The notes below the pieces were generated by a model. The model was not told the DNA's origin. It ran no database searches and saw nothing but the letters and a program-made list of their open reading frames with translations. Made by a program: the position numbers and the translations under genes. Below are positions 48,356 to 59,339 of a DNA stretch of 64,000 bases, one piece after another. The DNA comes from Diphasiastrum complanatum (lineage: Eukaryota; Streptophyta; Lycopodiopsida; Lycopodiales; Lycopodiaceae): assembly GCA_029204225.1 (NCBI GenBank), contig CM055095.1, positions 63,458,523 to 63,522,522 of the forward strand, in the 5' to 3' direction. Positions within the stretch are counted from its first letter, which is position 1, and each line of letters opens with the position of its first letter.

Positions 48356-49102
48356 ATGAATGATGTGTACATTAATAAAGATCAAAATTGTATGTTTTCA
48401 ATCCTAAAGGCAAGTTGTAAACTTCTTATGAGAATAAGTGAAGCATCCAAAGTGGACACTTATATCCATAAGCAAGTAGTTAGCCTTATTGAAATGGAAA
48501 AACTTTTTGATTTCAATATTCGAAAAATCATGCCAAGTTGTGGTGATTTTTGGACTTATGTTTCTAGTATAAGTAATCTTGATAATCATAGGAAGTGCAT
48601 ATTGAATGGTCATACTTGTTGTGATCATTATGAGAGATGGAGGTCTCAGATTTCCATCAAAAAGGAGCACCATGAAGAGGATCTTAAAGAGTCATCTCAA
48701 GGTTCAAATGTGCCAAGGATTGAGGAGGAGAATCCTTCTCAAGGTTCAAGTGTGCCAAGGATTGAGGAGGTGAGACCTTCTCAAATTGTGATTCCAAAAA
48801 GAAACTCAAGAGATATGGTTGAGTCCATGTGGCTCACATTTCAAGGGAAAGAGGAGCTTATCTCATGTGGTATACATCACATACTTACTTCTCTTATGTC
48901 ATTTGATAAATCAATTTGCTTTAGTGACATCATTGCATCTCAAAATTGGAAGGAGCATGCACATGAAGAAGGAGCAAGCCTCAAGGTCAAGCATCTACAT
49001 GAAAATTCGAAGGCATCAATTTTGGAGGTGCTAGGATGGTGCAAAGATCTCAAGCTCATCAAAGATGTCAACATCAAAGAAGCACTATCATGGATATGGT
49101 GA
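48356..49102 (+). CDS. 248-codon ORF of copia D, function unknown
   Basis: The longest intact frame of element D. It contains an imperfect tandem repeat (SSQGSNVPRIEEENPSQGSS then VPRIEEVRPSQ) followed by IPKRNSRD, which resembles the variable linker before copia RT. Near its end SFDKSICFSDIIASQNWKEHA again resembles an RT-start block. It may be a scrambled pol remnant that happens to be open. The D' copy does not extend into it. Confidence 0.4.
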   Translation: MNDVYINKDQNCMFSILKASCKLLMRISEASKVDTYIHKQVVSLIEMEKLFDFNIRKIMPSCGDFWTYVSSISNLDNHRKCILNGHTCCDHYERWRSQISIKKEHHEEDLKESSQGSNVPRIEEENPSQGSSVPRIEEVRPSQIVIPKRNSRDMVESMWLTFQGKEELISCGIHHILTSLMSFDKSICFSDIIASQNWKEHAHEEGASLKVKHLHENSKASILEVLGWCKDLKLIKDVNIKEALSWIW

Positions 49103-49239
49103 TTTTAGATCAACATCAAGCCTACTGGCTGATCTTCACACCTTTTGAACCAACAAAGACCAATTCAGCCCATGGAGTCAAGTTCAAGATCAACATGTTT
49201 TCCATCAAGCTAGATCTACCAAGCTAGATTTTTGAGGAG

Positions 49240-49567
49240 TGTGAAAAATGCAAAAATAAGCTTAGTAGAGGCCAAAAATCTTGTATATATATAAACACAC
49301 ATGTGTGGAGCCTATTCCCACGTGTGAAACTAGTGTACTTGTCATGTACCATAATCATATATGTTGTACATATGATTTAATTCAAGTTCTACTGGCTAAA
49401 ATGGCCAAAAACTAGTTTTCTAGACATATGACACATGGCATCAATCTATTGATTGCATGAGCCACATTCTTTGGATAGGTGTCATATCCCATGTGTAGAG
49501 GACAGCTCACACATGTGGAATAAGCTGAAGTAGGCAAGTTTTGACTTTTAGAAGATTTCCAAGTAGA
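49240..49567 (+). repeat. 3' LTR of copia D, truncated
   Basis: 328 bp matching the start of the 5' LTR up to AAGTAGA, where element G begins (TGTTCTAAG). It carries the paired motif CACACATGTGTGGAGCC...CCCACGTGTGAAAC. Confidence 0.85.
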
Positions 49568-50198
<631 letters not shown>

Positions 50199-50199
50199 A

Positions 50200-50219
50200 T
50201 GGCGCCGATGTCGGGGAGC
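50200..50219 (+). other. tRNA-Asp-type primer-binding site of G
   Basis: TGGCGCCGATGTCGGGGAGC lies one base after the LTR end. Two differences from the plant tRNA-Asp complement are visible in the first 17 bases. Confidence 0.72.
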
Positions 50220-51356
50220 ACCAACGTTGGTCACCGCATAGCTGCCTTTCAAATTCTCTTTTTTGTACTCCTCTCTCCACTCTTTTCTGCTTCCTCCCCC
50301 TCATTTCCTCTTTTTCCCATTCTCTGGAATCTTCCATTTCCATCAAAAAAACCAAGCTCTCAAAGGATTAGTTTTGTTTCTAAGTAATGATTTTAATTTT
50401 GTAAGCCATATATTGTGTAGTTAATTTTTTAGTAAGGTTTTTTCAAATTGACCATTGTTATGACTAGTTCACTTTTTTCTGAAAAACTTCCCTTGTTTAA
50501 AAAGTGTTTTTAGTTTCGTATCGCCGTAATCTCAATTTTGATATGGACCAACCCTCTTTTTTTTTTTTTTAAAATCCCTTTCTAAACCCCTCTTAACCTT
50601 GTTTTTCAAAAAAAGAAAAAAACACAAATCTGTCTCTTCCCTCCCCCTTCTCGCTCCTTGCTCCTCCACCCTTCCCTGCCTCACTACCTCCCATTGCTCC
50701 CTTCCTCCTCGTTGCCTTTCCTCCCTCGCTTTCTGCTCCTTCCCTGCCTCGCTACCTCCCATTGCTCCCTTCCTCCTCGCTGCCTTCCCTCCCTCGCTTG
50801 TTGCCCCTTCCTTGCTTGCTCCTCCGCTCCCTCCCTCGCTTGCTGCCGCTTCTGTTCCCCTCTCTCACTCCCTCCTCCGCTCCCTTCCCCTGCTCCTCCG
50901 CTCACCTCCCTGCTGCTCTCTTTCTCTCTCCTCACCCGCTCCTTTTCTCACTTCACCCTTTCGCTCCCTCCTTCACCTAAGCGAATTCTACCCACGCTTT
51001 TTTTGAAGCACCATGTCCCAACAATTAAAGAACCAACAACAGCGCCCCTTCACAACAATTGCAGCCTAGTGCCGAGGGACTGACACTACTTTGGGCTGTG
51101 GACCCTGTTGTGGGTATTGTCTGCACAATAATGAACAAGTGGGTCCTATGACTTGAAATACCGTTGGCCGAGCCTTACCTAGTGGGCCTCGTCATAGTAC
51201 ATTGTATAGTTAAAATAATAAGTGCGAGGGCACCGGCTTCCTGCGTGTATAAGATCGACCCAATGACCACGCAAATCAGATAAATAGAACTTGAATAAAA
51301 CGACTTTGGGTCTTAGTAGAATAAATTAATTAAAAAGCCCAAAGTCAAGTTTGTAA
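50220..51356 (+). other. non-coding interior of element G
   Basis: It includes a pyrimidine-rich minisatellite (about 50640-50990; unit near 69 bp containing CTACCTCCCATTGCTCCC and CTCGCTGCCTTCCC) and a tail with an inverted pair CGACTTTGGGT...GCCCAAAGTC near 51300-51345. Long frames across the minisatellite exist on both strands only because of its composition. Confidence 0.65.
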
Positions 51357-51841
<485 letters not shown>

Positions 51842-52262
51842 TGTTGAAAATTGTCACTTACTCACTTGACATTGGTTCATGTAAATAGTTGATCTGATTT
51901 CACACATGTGGATCTTGTTCCCACGTGTGAAAGGATGTATTTTTCATGTTTGTATATATCCAAACTGATTTTGTATCATTGTAGTTAGTGTGAACATGAA
52001 ATGGCTAGTTTTTAGTCAAGTTGACTAGTCACCTACAAATTAGCTTTTCCTTGCATGTGCATGAGTAAATGCTCCCACATGGCAAGTGGATGTTCACACG
52101 TGTGTATAGAGTACTGGAAGATAAGAGTTGACCATTTTCCTTAGATCCTATTTTGTAGGGAATATTCCTATATTCTAGGAGACAAGCTTTTGGATTTTAG
52201 TCATATTCTAGAAGGTCAACTATTGGATAAGGATCAAGGATGGATCAAATGGATAGATCTGA
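51842..52262 (+). repeat. 5' LTR of copia E, truncated
   Basis: Matches 56181-56626 of the 3' LTR and breaks off at GATCTGAGTG, where the gag frame (ERLTSTNYSI) starts. It lacks about 25 bp near 51890 compared with the 3' LTR. Contains CACACGTGTG at 52095-52104. Confidence 0.9.
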
Positions 52263-55200
52263 GTGGTGAGAGACTCACTTCCACAAATTATTCCATTTGC
52301 GAAGTGAGGATGGAATCACTCCTAGTGATCCATGACCTCTTTGACATAGTTCTACGAGTTGAGGAAGAGCCTCAAGCTGCCCAACAACAAACCAAATACA
52401 ATAAGAGAGCAAGATTAGCTCTACATTGCATAAAGTTGAATGTATGCAATGACCTCTTGAAGGAGGTGTCTTCTTGTGCCTCATCAAAAGAGGTTTGGGA
52501 TTCATTAAAGAGTATCTATGAATCCAATAACACTTCAAGAATTCTCATGCTAAGGAATCAAGCCTTTCAAAGCATGAAAGGAAGTGGAGAGAGTGGACAA
52601 GAGTATGTCCTTAGGATCAAATCTTTTAACAAGGATTTGAGTCCTATAGGAGAAAAGATCCAAGATCAAGAGCTAGTACAAATCATATTTGAATGGCCTA
52701 GGTGATGAGTTCACCAACTTGGTCCAATCATTTGCTATTCAAGACACTCTTCTATCCATTGAAAAGTTGCATAATGTTCTTGTGGCCGAGGAGAGTAGAC
52801 TCCTACACCTCAAGATAAGAATGGGAGGCATGTCACTTAATGGAGGAGAGGAGAAAGCAAATTTTACATCCAAAGGCAAGAAGAAACAACATCCATTCAA
52901 GAAGAATCAAGGCAAGGAGGCCGAGATGAAGAATGGAGGATCAACTTCCAAAGGCAAAGTGAAGAACAAGGCAAAGCTCAAGTGTTTTTTCTGTGGGAAG
53001 AAAGGACACTTTGCCTCAGAATGTTACTTGAAGAAGAATCAACAAGCAAATGGAGATCAAGGGAACAATGCTCAAGAGGAAGAAGATGAGGATGGATTCA
53101 ACACATCCTTAATGGTTGCATCTACACCAACTTTAAATCAAGACACATGGTGGATAGATAGTGGGGCTAGTTCCCATGTCTTTTAGCAAGCATTATTTTT
53201 CTACTCTTCTCTCTTGTAATGACTCTAAGAAGTCAATATACATTGCTAGTGATCAAGAATGCAAGATAGATGGCATAGGATCTATTCATCTTTGCTTAGG
53301 CACATCTAAAAGGATAGATCTAGATAATGTTTTGTATGTTCCTACCATTTCAAGAAACTTGCTTAGTGTAGGACAATTAATGGACAATGAACTAGATGTA
53401 CATTTCAAGAATGGAGTTTGTTCCATCTTAAAAAATGATAAGTGCATAGCTAGTGGCATTAAGCAAGGTAGACTTTTCAAGTTGGATGCTAATGTTGCAA
53501 GTGAAAGTGTGAACTTGGCTAGGGAGGAGCTAACTCAAGTGGAGCTTTGGCATAAGAAATTAGGCCATCCTAATCTTCAATCTATGGAGTCAATGGCAAG
53601 CAAGGAACTAGCTCTCGGCCTACCAAGAGCTTTCAAGAAGTGTGGAAAAATGTGTGAGGCATGTGGCCTTGCAAAGTCACACAAGTCTTCTTACAAGAGA
53701 TCTTCATCAAGATCTCTCTCTCCCTTGGATCTCATACATTCTGATGTACATAGTTTTTCACATGCAAGTAATGGAGGTGCCTTGATGTATGTAGCTTTTA
53801 TAGATGATTGTACTAGATTCACATGGATTGAGTTACTATCAAAGAAAAGTCTTGTTTATGAAGCTTTCATTAAGTTCAAGTCTCTAGTAGAGAAACAACT
53901 TAGTACTTCTATCAAAGCACTAATATGTGATAATGGAGGAGAGTACACCTCCAATAAAATGAAAGACTTTTGTGAGATCAATGGTATTAAGTTACAATAC
54001 ACTTGTTCCTACACCCCTCAACAAAATGGGGTGGCCGAGAGGAAAAATAGGAGTCTATGTGAGTGTGCAAAGTCCTTGAGGCTTGATGCATCACTTCCCA
54101 TCTCATTTTGGGGAGAAGCCAGAACATGTGCTAATTATTTGTGTAATAGACTTCCTAGTAGTGCTATAGATGGGATCTCACCTTATCAAGCCTTGTTTGA
54201 TAAGAAACCCAATGTAAAAGATTTTAAGATCTTTGGATGTACTTGTTATGTACACATTCCTTTGGAGACTAGAAGGAAAGAAGATGCTACCTCCTTCAAA
54301 GGAATCTTTGTTGGCTATGGAGAAAATAGCAAGGGATATAGGATATATGATCCTACTTCCAAGAAAGTAAAGGTAAGCAAGGATGTACTTTTTGATGAGT
54401 CACAATTTTCTAAGAGCTTGTCAAATGGATCTAACTCATTGTGCATTGAAGATCTTGACAAATCCGAAGAGGATCTTGACAAACCCGAGGAGGATCATGA
54501 CAAACCCGAGGATGGAGATTTGGATCCAAGTCAAAAGGGGCCGAGAAGATCATCAAGGAGCAAGGCCGAGCCCTCAAGGCTTACCTATGTGGACAAGGGA
54601 AAGCAAAAGGAAGGCTCTACATCTTCTACCTCTTACTCTTTTTTAGCTACATTGCTTGAAGAACCATCATCTTTTGAAGAAGCATGTAAATCTAAAGTTT
54701 GGAGAGATGCAATGCAAGTAGAGTATGATGCATTAGAAGAGAATCATACTTGGAATCTTGTAAATCTTCCAAGAGGAAAGAAACAACTTGCATGTAAGTG
54801 GATTTATAGAATTAAGTACAATCAAGATGGATCTATTAGTAAGTACAAAGCTAGGCTTGTTGCTAAGGGATTTCTTCAAATAAAAGGATTGGCTTATGAA
54901 GAAACATTTGCACCTGTAGCTAAGCTTGTAGCTATTAGATTAATCATTTGCATTGCTAATTTGTTCAAATGGGATCTCTACCAAATGGATGTGACAAATG
55001 CCTTCTTGAATGGCTTCTTAGAAGAGGAAATCTACATGATGCTACTTAAGGAAGAGCCTATATGGCTTGAAGCAAGCACCTAGAGCTTGCTACTCTAGGT
55101 TGCATGATTTTCTCTATTCCCTTGGCTTTGTACTAAGTGCTTATGAACATTCTTTATATTTCAAATGTAATGAAGGAAAGATCATCATTTTGGTGTTTTA

Positions 55201-56167
55201 TGTTGATGACATCATTATGACAAAAAATGATGATAAAGGCATAGGCAAAGTAAAAGTTGATTTATCTAGTGAGTTCAAGATGGTAGATCTAGGCTTCCTA
55301 AAGTTTATACTTGGGATAGAAGTGTCTAGAAGTAGCAAATGTACTTTCATAAGTCAATCTAAGTATGCTACTTCCATTCTCGAAATATTTGGTATGAAAG
55401 ATTGTAAGGGGATTGACACCCCTATGGAGCATGTTGTGAAAGCAACTAATGAAGGTGATGAAGCATCCTTTGAGGACATCACTCTCTTTAGGAAGCTTAT
55501 AGGCTCTCTAATCTATTTAACCATCACTAGACCTGACTTAAGTTTTTGTGTAAGCAAGTTGAGTCAAAGTATGCAAGCTCCTTTAGTTCATCATTGGAAA
55601 AGTGCCAAGAGAGTACTTAGATATGTTTCTAGTACTAGATTTTTTGGCATACTTTATGAAGGATCTAACTTGCACTTGAGAGCCTACTCGGATTCAGATT
55701 TTGCAGGTGACAAGATGGATAGAAAGTCCATTAGTGCATTTGCAACATTTCTTTGTGGAGGAGTGATATCTTGTCTTTCCAAAAAGCAAGATACAATCTC
55801 ACTATCTTCTTGTGAAGCCGAGTACAAGGCATTGACTTCAACAACCAAAGAGCTCCTATGGCTAAGAAGACTCTTGATGGAACTACATGTGCTAGAGGCC
55901 GAGGAGATCCCTTACATATTTTGTGACAATCAAGCTTCTCAACAAATTGCTTCAAATCCTATCTTCCATGCTAGAACAAAGCATATTGAGATAGCTCACC
56001 ACTTTGTGAGGGAGAAGGTACAATCCAAGGAAGTGCAACTACATCATGTACCATCATCCAAATGCATAATTGATATCTTAACCAAACCATTGTCCAAAGA
56101 TCCATTTTTTAAGTTAAGATATGCTCTTGGAATTGTAGATAGATGTACACTAGATTTGCCAAGTTAG
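52260..56167 (+). pseudogene. copia E gag-pol relic with all domains
   Basis: Order: Gag from ERLTSTNYSI (start codon lost), frameshift near 52695 to NGLGDEFTNLVQSF, knuckle CFFCGKKGHFASEC (~52981), protease WWIDSGASSH (~53149), frameshift near 53165, GAG-pre-integrase (LWHKKLGHPN, CGLAKSHKSS), integrase (LIHSDVH, LICDNGGEY, NGVAERKNRS), linker (a triplicated LDKSEED-like repeat near 54450-54510), RT start (CKWIYRIKYN, MDVTNAFLNG), a ~60-bp deletion with frameshift near 55040, RT end (YVDDIIM) and RNase H (SDSDFAGDKMDRK, SLSSCEAEYKAL, DILTKPLSK) to the stop at 56167. It is the best-preserved copia in the window but has three frameshifts. Confidence 0.94.
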
Positions 56168-56180
56168 AAGTGAGGAGGAG

Positions 56181-57033
56181 TGTTGAAAATTGTCACTTCT
56201 CACTTGACATTGGTTCATGTAAATATTGATCAAACATTAGAATATGTTGTTGATCTTATTTCACACGTGTGGAGCCTGTTCCCACGTGTGAAAGGATGTA
56301 TTCTTCATGTTTGTATATATCCAAATTGATTTTGTATCATTCTAGTTAGTGTGAACATGAAATGACTAGTTTTTAGTCAAGTTGACTAGTCACCTACAAA
56401 TTAGCTTTTACTTGCATGTGCATGAGTAAATGCTCCCACATGGCAAGTGGATGTTCACACGTGTGTATAGAGTACTAGAAGATAAGAGTTGACCATTTTC
56501 CTTAGATCCTATTTTGTAGGGAATATTCCTATATTCTAGGAGACTAGCTTTTTGGATTTTAGTCATATTCTAGAAGGTCAACTATTGGATAAGGATCAAG
56601 GATGGATCAAATGGATAGATCTGAGTGATGTGGCACTCTTCACACGTGTGAAGGCCTGCTAGACTGTACCAGACTCATGGATGTACTTGATCCATAAAAG
56701 GATCATCATTTTGCTAGGAAGATTGATGAGACTTTTGTACTCTACACTTCTGTGAGATTTCTAGTCATTTGTCTTGTGATTTTTTGCTATTTAGTATCAT
56801 TGTATTTGTTGTTTCAGGTGCAGGCCATACAGTGGACAGTACTCCACACATGTGAGGCCGCTCTCACTAAAAAATGATGTGTTGATCCATTGTTGTTGCT
56901 TAAATCCAAGTGTAGTGAATCTAGATCAAGATCTAATGTGTAGAACTTGATAGATTCATTGATTAAGCAACCAATAACTCTCTATGATTGTAAAGTACAA
57001 TCATTATTGTCCTAAAAACTGTAAAATTTATCA
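56181..57033 (+). repeat. 3' LTR of copia E (853 bp)
   Basis: Starts TGTTGAAAATTGTCAC; the inverted copy at 60047-60861 confirms its extent. It has CACACGTGTG at 56262-56271, 56456-56465 and 56641-56650. Confidence 0.92.
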
Positions 57034-57038
57034 CTCTC

Positions 57039-57180
57039 TCCTCTCTCTCATCACTCTCTCGATCTTCTCTCTCTCTACCTCTCTCTATCTCCTCTCTCTA
57101 CCTCCCTTCTCTCTATGTTGCTATGCAGGTGCGCACGGGTGGCTCCCAGTGAACGGACCCCTATACTACAACCGACTACA
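57039..57180 (+). repeat. 3' LTR of element G, last part
   Basis: Resumes the LTR after copia E: CT-rich text, GTTGCTATGCAGGTGC, CACGGGTGGCTCCCAGTG, ending CGACTACA. Confidence 0.82.
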
Positions 57181-57189
57181 CTAGATCAA

Positions 57190-57420
57190 GTCCAAATCAA
57201 ATAACTTTCAAAATTTATTCTAGTGTTTTTCGCATTCTTTTTGTGCTTTTTTGTGCTTTTTCCTAGTTTTTTTCATGTTTTTTCTTGTTTTATCTGAGTT
57301 TTTTCGTGTATTTTTGTGTTTTCTTCTGAATTATTATAGTGTATATTCTATTTTTTTTTAGTTTCTCATGTTTTTTCTGTTTCTTTTTTTATTTTTTTTG
57401 TATTTTTATCGGGTTAATGT
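57190..57420 (-). repeat. T-rich tract related to the 16-kb A-rich repeat
   Basis: Read on the minus strand it consists of AAAACACGAAAAA and AAACATGAAAAAAAC-like text as in 15960-17290. It directly precedes the tandem array at 57450, and the following block is shared (inverted) with 63030-63190. Confidence 0.6.
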
Positions 57421-57449
57421 TTAGCGTTCAAATATCGACAGGAGCTCTT

Positions 57450-57672
57450 CACTCAGATCTCAACCGGAACATCTAGTCAGATCTCAACCGGAACATTCCT
57501 TTTGAATCTCGACCGTAGACTTCTGTCAGATCTTGATTGGAGGCTTTGCGTCAGATCTCGACCGACGGGTTCTGGGTCAGATCTCGACCGAAGGACGTGT
57601 TCAAATCTCGACCAAGGCAATTCGATCCAATCTCGATTATATCACTTAACTCGAATCTCGACTGGCCCGAGA
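57450..57672 (+). repeat. degenerate 24-26-bp tandem array (CAGATCTCGACCG)
   Basis: About nine units. CAGATCTCAACCGG or CAGATCTCGACCGA-like cores start near 57454, 57478, 57503, 57527, 57553, 57578, 57602, 57627 and 57651, with variable 10-12-bp spacers. Confidence 0.85.
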
Positions 57673-57679
57673 TGCTCGT

Positions 57680-57840
57680 AGATAAATTTATTCGTAGATT
57701 AAACTATTCATATGACTGATAGCAAAAGTCAATTTGTCGCTCTAATTTTCGCACCTTAAAATGCTTCTGCAAAGCTAAATTTAAAACTCAAACAACTCAT
57801 GCATGACTATGGAATCGACTGTCTCGATCCAGTGACTTCG
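57680..57840 (-). repeat. dispersed repeat, inverted copy of 63030-63190
   Basis: CGTAGATTAAACTATTC, TTTGTCGCTCTAATTTTC, AAAACTCAAACAACT and GCATGACTATGGAAT occur here and, reverse-complemented, at 63030-63190. Confidence 0.85.
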
Positions 57841-57889
57841 AAGCTGTGATCAAGTAGGACAGACTTTGATCTCTCAAAGTCGGTCTAAA

Positions 57890-58598
57890 TCCGATAGACA
57901 TAGTTGCATGCACTATTCAGAATCACGTTAATCAATTTAAGACACTATTAGAGCAGATGGCGGCAATAGGTTCAGTGGTCGAAGACTCTGACACTGTAAT
58001 GACCTTATTGTCCAGTTTGCCATCCTCATATGAAAACTGGGTGATGATATCCACACACTCAGATATAACATTATCTAGAGTCATAATCATGCTGTTGTAG
58101 GAGGAAACTAGAAGGAATGGAGCATCCTCGTCCTCCATCAATGACTCACAAGCATTATTCTCGAAGAAAAATGCAAGGAAGCAATAGAAGAAAAAAGTTG
58201 TCTGACATATCGACAACAATCATAAGCAATCGTAGAAGACCCAGAATCTGCAACCTGCTCAAAACAAGAAAAGGCTCTTCTGCAAGTACTGCAAGAGGAT
58301 GAACCATGAAATCCAGGACTGTTGGATCTTGAAGTTCAACAATGACAAGAAAAAGAAACCAGATCAACAAGCCCATGCAACAAACATGAAGCAGAAAATC
58401 CAATAAGACAATGACGATGAACAAGAAGTCTTCATGGTGAACCATCACCATGTCGAACAATTGGAGGAATGGTTCCTCGATTCTGGAGCAACACAACATA
58501 TGACAAGCCATCAAGAATGGTTCATCGACTATTTGGCCTACAACATCAAGAAATTTGTTCACCTCGGGGACAAAAGCTCACACATAATTCGTGGTGAA
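57890..58598 (+). pseudogene. copia Gag/protease relic (distinct lineage)
   Basis: A single frame with several stops gives TLLSSLPSSYENWV (Gag C-terminal block), knuckle CKYCKRMNHEIQDC (~58277-58318), and protease EWFLDSGATQHMT (~58468) with VHLGDKSSHIIRG. The knuckle lacks the usual Gly. It differs clearly from elements A, B, C and E, so it is a separate copia lineage. It is cut at 58599 by a gypsy LTR. Confidence 0.85.
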
Positions 58599-59097
58599 TG
58601 TCATGCCCATGATTGGTCTCGGGTAGTGTGTCCATGCTAGGGACCTATAGACCATCAACCCGTAAGTTAATTGTGACTATAAGGGAATTGGGGCCCTTAT
58701 GAATACATGGTCATAATTAATGATTGTAGGCCTAAACACATGGTGGTGAAGTTGGTATGCTTCTATCAGTGAGTCATTAGGGAATTGGATGACATGCCCC
58801 AGATAGGTTGCAGAGATGTCCAATGAGGTGTCACAATGCACTACTAGTGGTGCATGGGCCTTGGAGGGTATAAGTATACCTATTGGGCTCTCACTAGAGT
58901 AGGCTTGATTTTGTGATTGGTACCTACATGCTACTAGTGTGATTCATATTTCCATGACTATGATTGATCCATAGCTTGGGGGCAAGATCCGTACAATCTA
59001 GGTTTGGTTGGGTTGGTTTATCCACCACCCCTTCCCTTGTGTTGTTGCTTTGATTGGTATGCTTAGACTAGTATCCTATGTGTAGGACTTTATATTG
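58599..59097 (+). repeat. gypsy LTR, copy 2
   Basis: Starts TGTCATGCCCATGATTGG, ends GGACTTTATAT, and aligns inverted with 41402-41891. A primer site follows at 59098. It interrupts the copia protease; the preceding five bases GTGAA would be the target site. Confidence 0.85.
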
Positions 59098-59110
59098 GTA
59101 TCAGAGCCAT
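59098..59110 (+). other. primer-binding site of gypsy copy 2
   Basis: TGGTATCAGAGCC, the complement of the initiator-Met tRNA end, sits directly after the LTR. Confidence 0.88.
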
Positions 59111-59339
59111 TCTAAGTAGGATTTTGCCATTGAAAGTGCTGGGGTGAATCTCAACATTTTCTCGAGATTTCGGTGAAGTAAGAAACAAGTGGTGGAATTT
59201 TTGGACTATTCTTCCCATAGTAATCACTTTTTTGAAGTGCAATCATTTGTGTGGTAAGTGCACTACCAGGAGCACATTCGATTTGATTTTTTAGCATTAC
59301 GAATTGGTTTTTAGGAAGAAATTCTGTTTTTAGTTTTAG
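59111..59339 (+). other. start of the gypsy interior, truncated
   Basis: About 230 bp of leader-like sequence with no coding signal, ending where a minus-strand copia gag fragment begins. Confidence 0.5.

Larger units (their letters stand above)
45165..49567 (+). mobile_element. non-autonomous copia D
   Basis: 5' LTR 45165-45981 (TGTGAAAAATGC...TTTTTGCACA), primer site TGGTATCAGAGG (45982), interior 45994-49233, polypurine run GAGGAG (49234-49239), 3' LTR from 49240, cut at 49567 by element G. The interior has only degenerate Gag-like knuckle blocks near 47700-47900 (CFLCGKVNEAW), a decayed RT-start block near 48200 and one longer frame (48356-49102). It depends on other copia elements for movement. 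Confidence 0.85.
51842..57033 (+). mobile_element. copia element E, nested in the G 3' LTR
   Basis: Flanked by CTCTC on both sides (51837-51841, 57034-57038), the 5-bp target duplication. The 5' LTR is partial (51842-~52262), fused directly to gag, so the rest of the LTR, the primer site, leader and gag start are deleted. Gag-pol relic 52260-56167, polypurine tract GTGAGGAGGAG (56170-56180), 3' LTR 56181-57033. Confidence 0.92.

Noticed and set aside
57450-57672. CRISPR-like appearance of the 24-26-bp array
   Set aside because: Spacers are only 10-12 bp and not unique in the CRISPR sense, the units are degenerate, and the DNA is plant nuclear.
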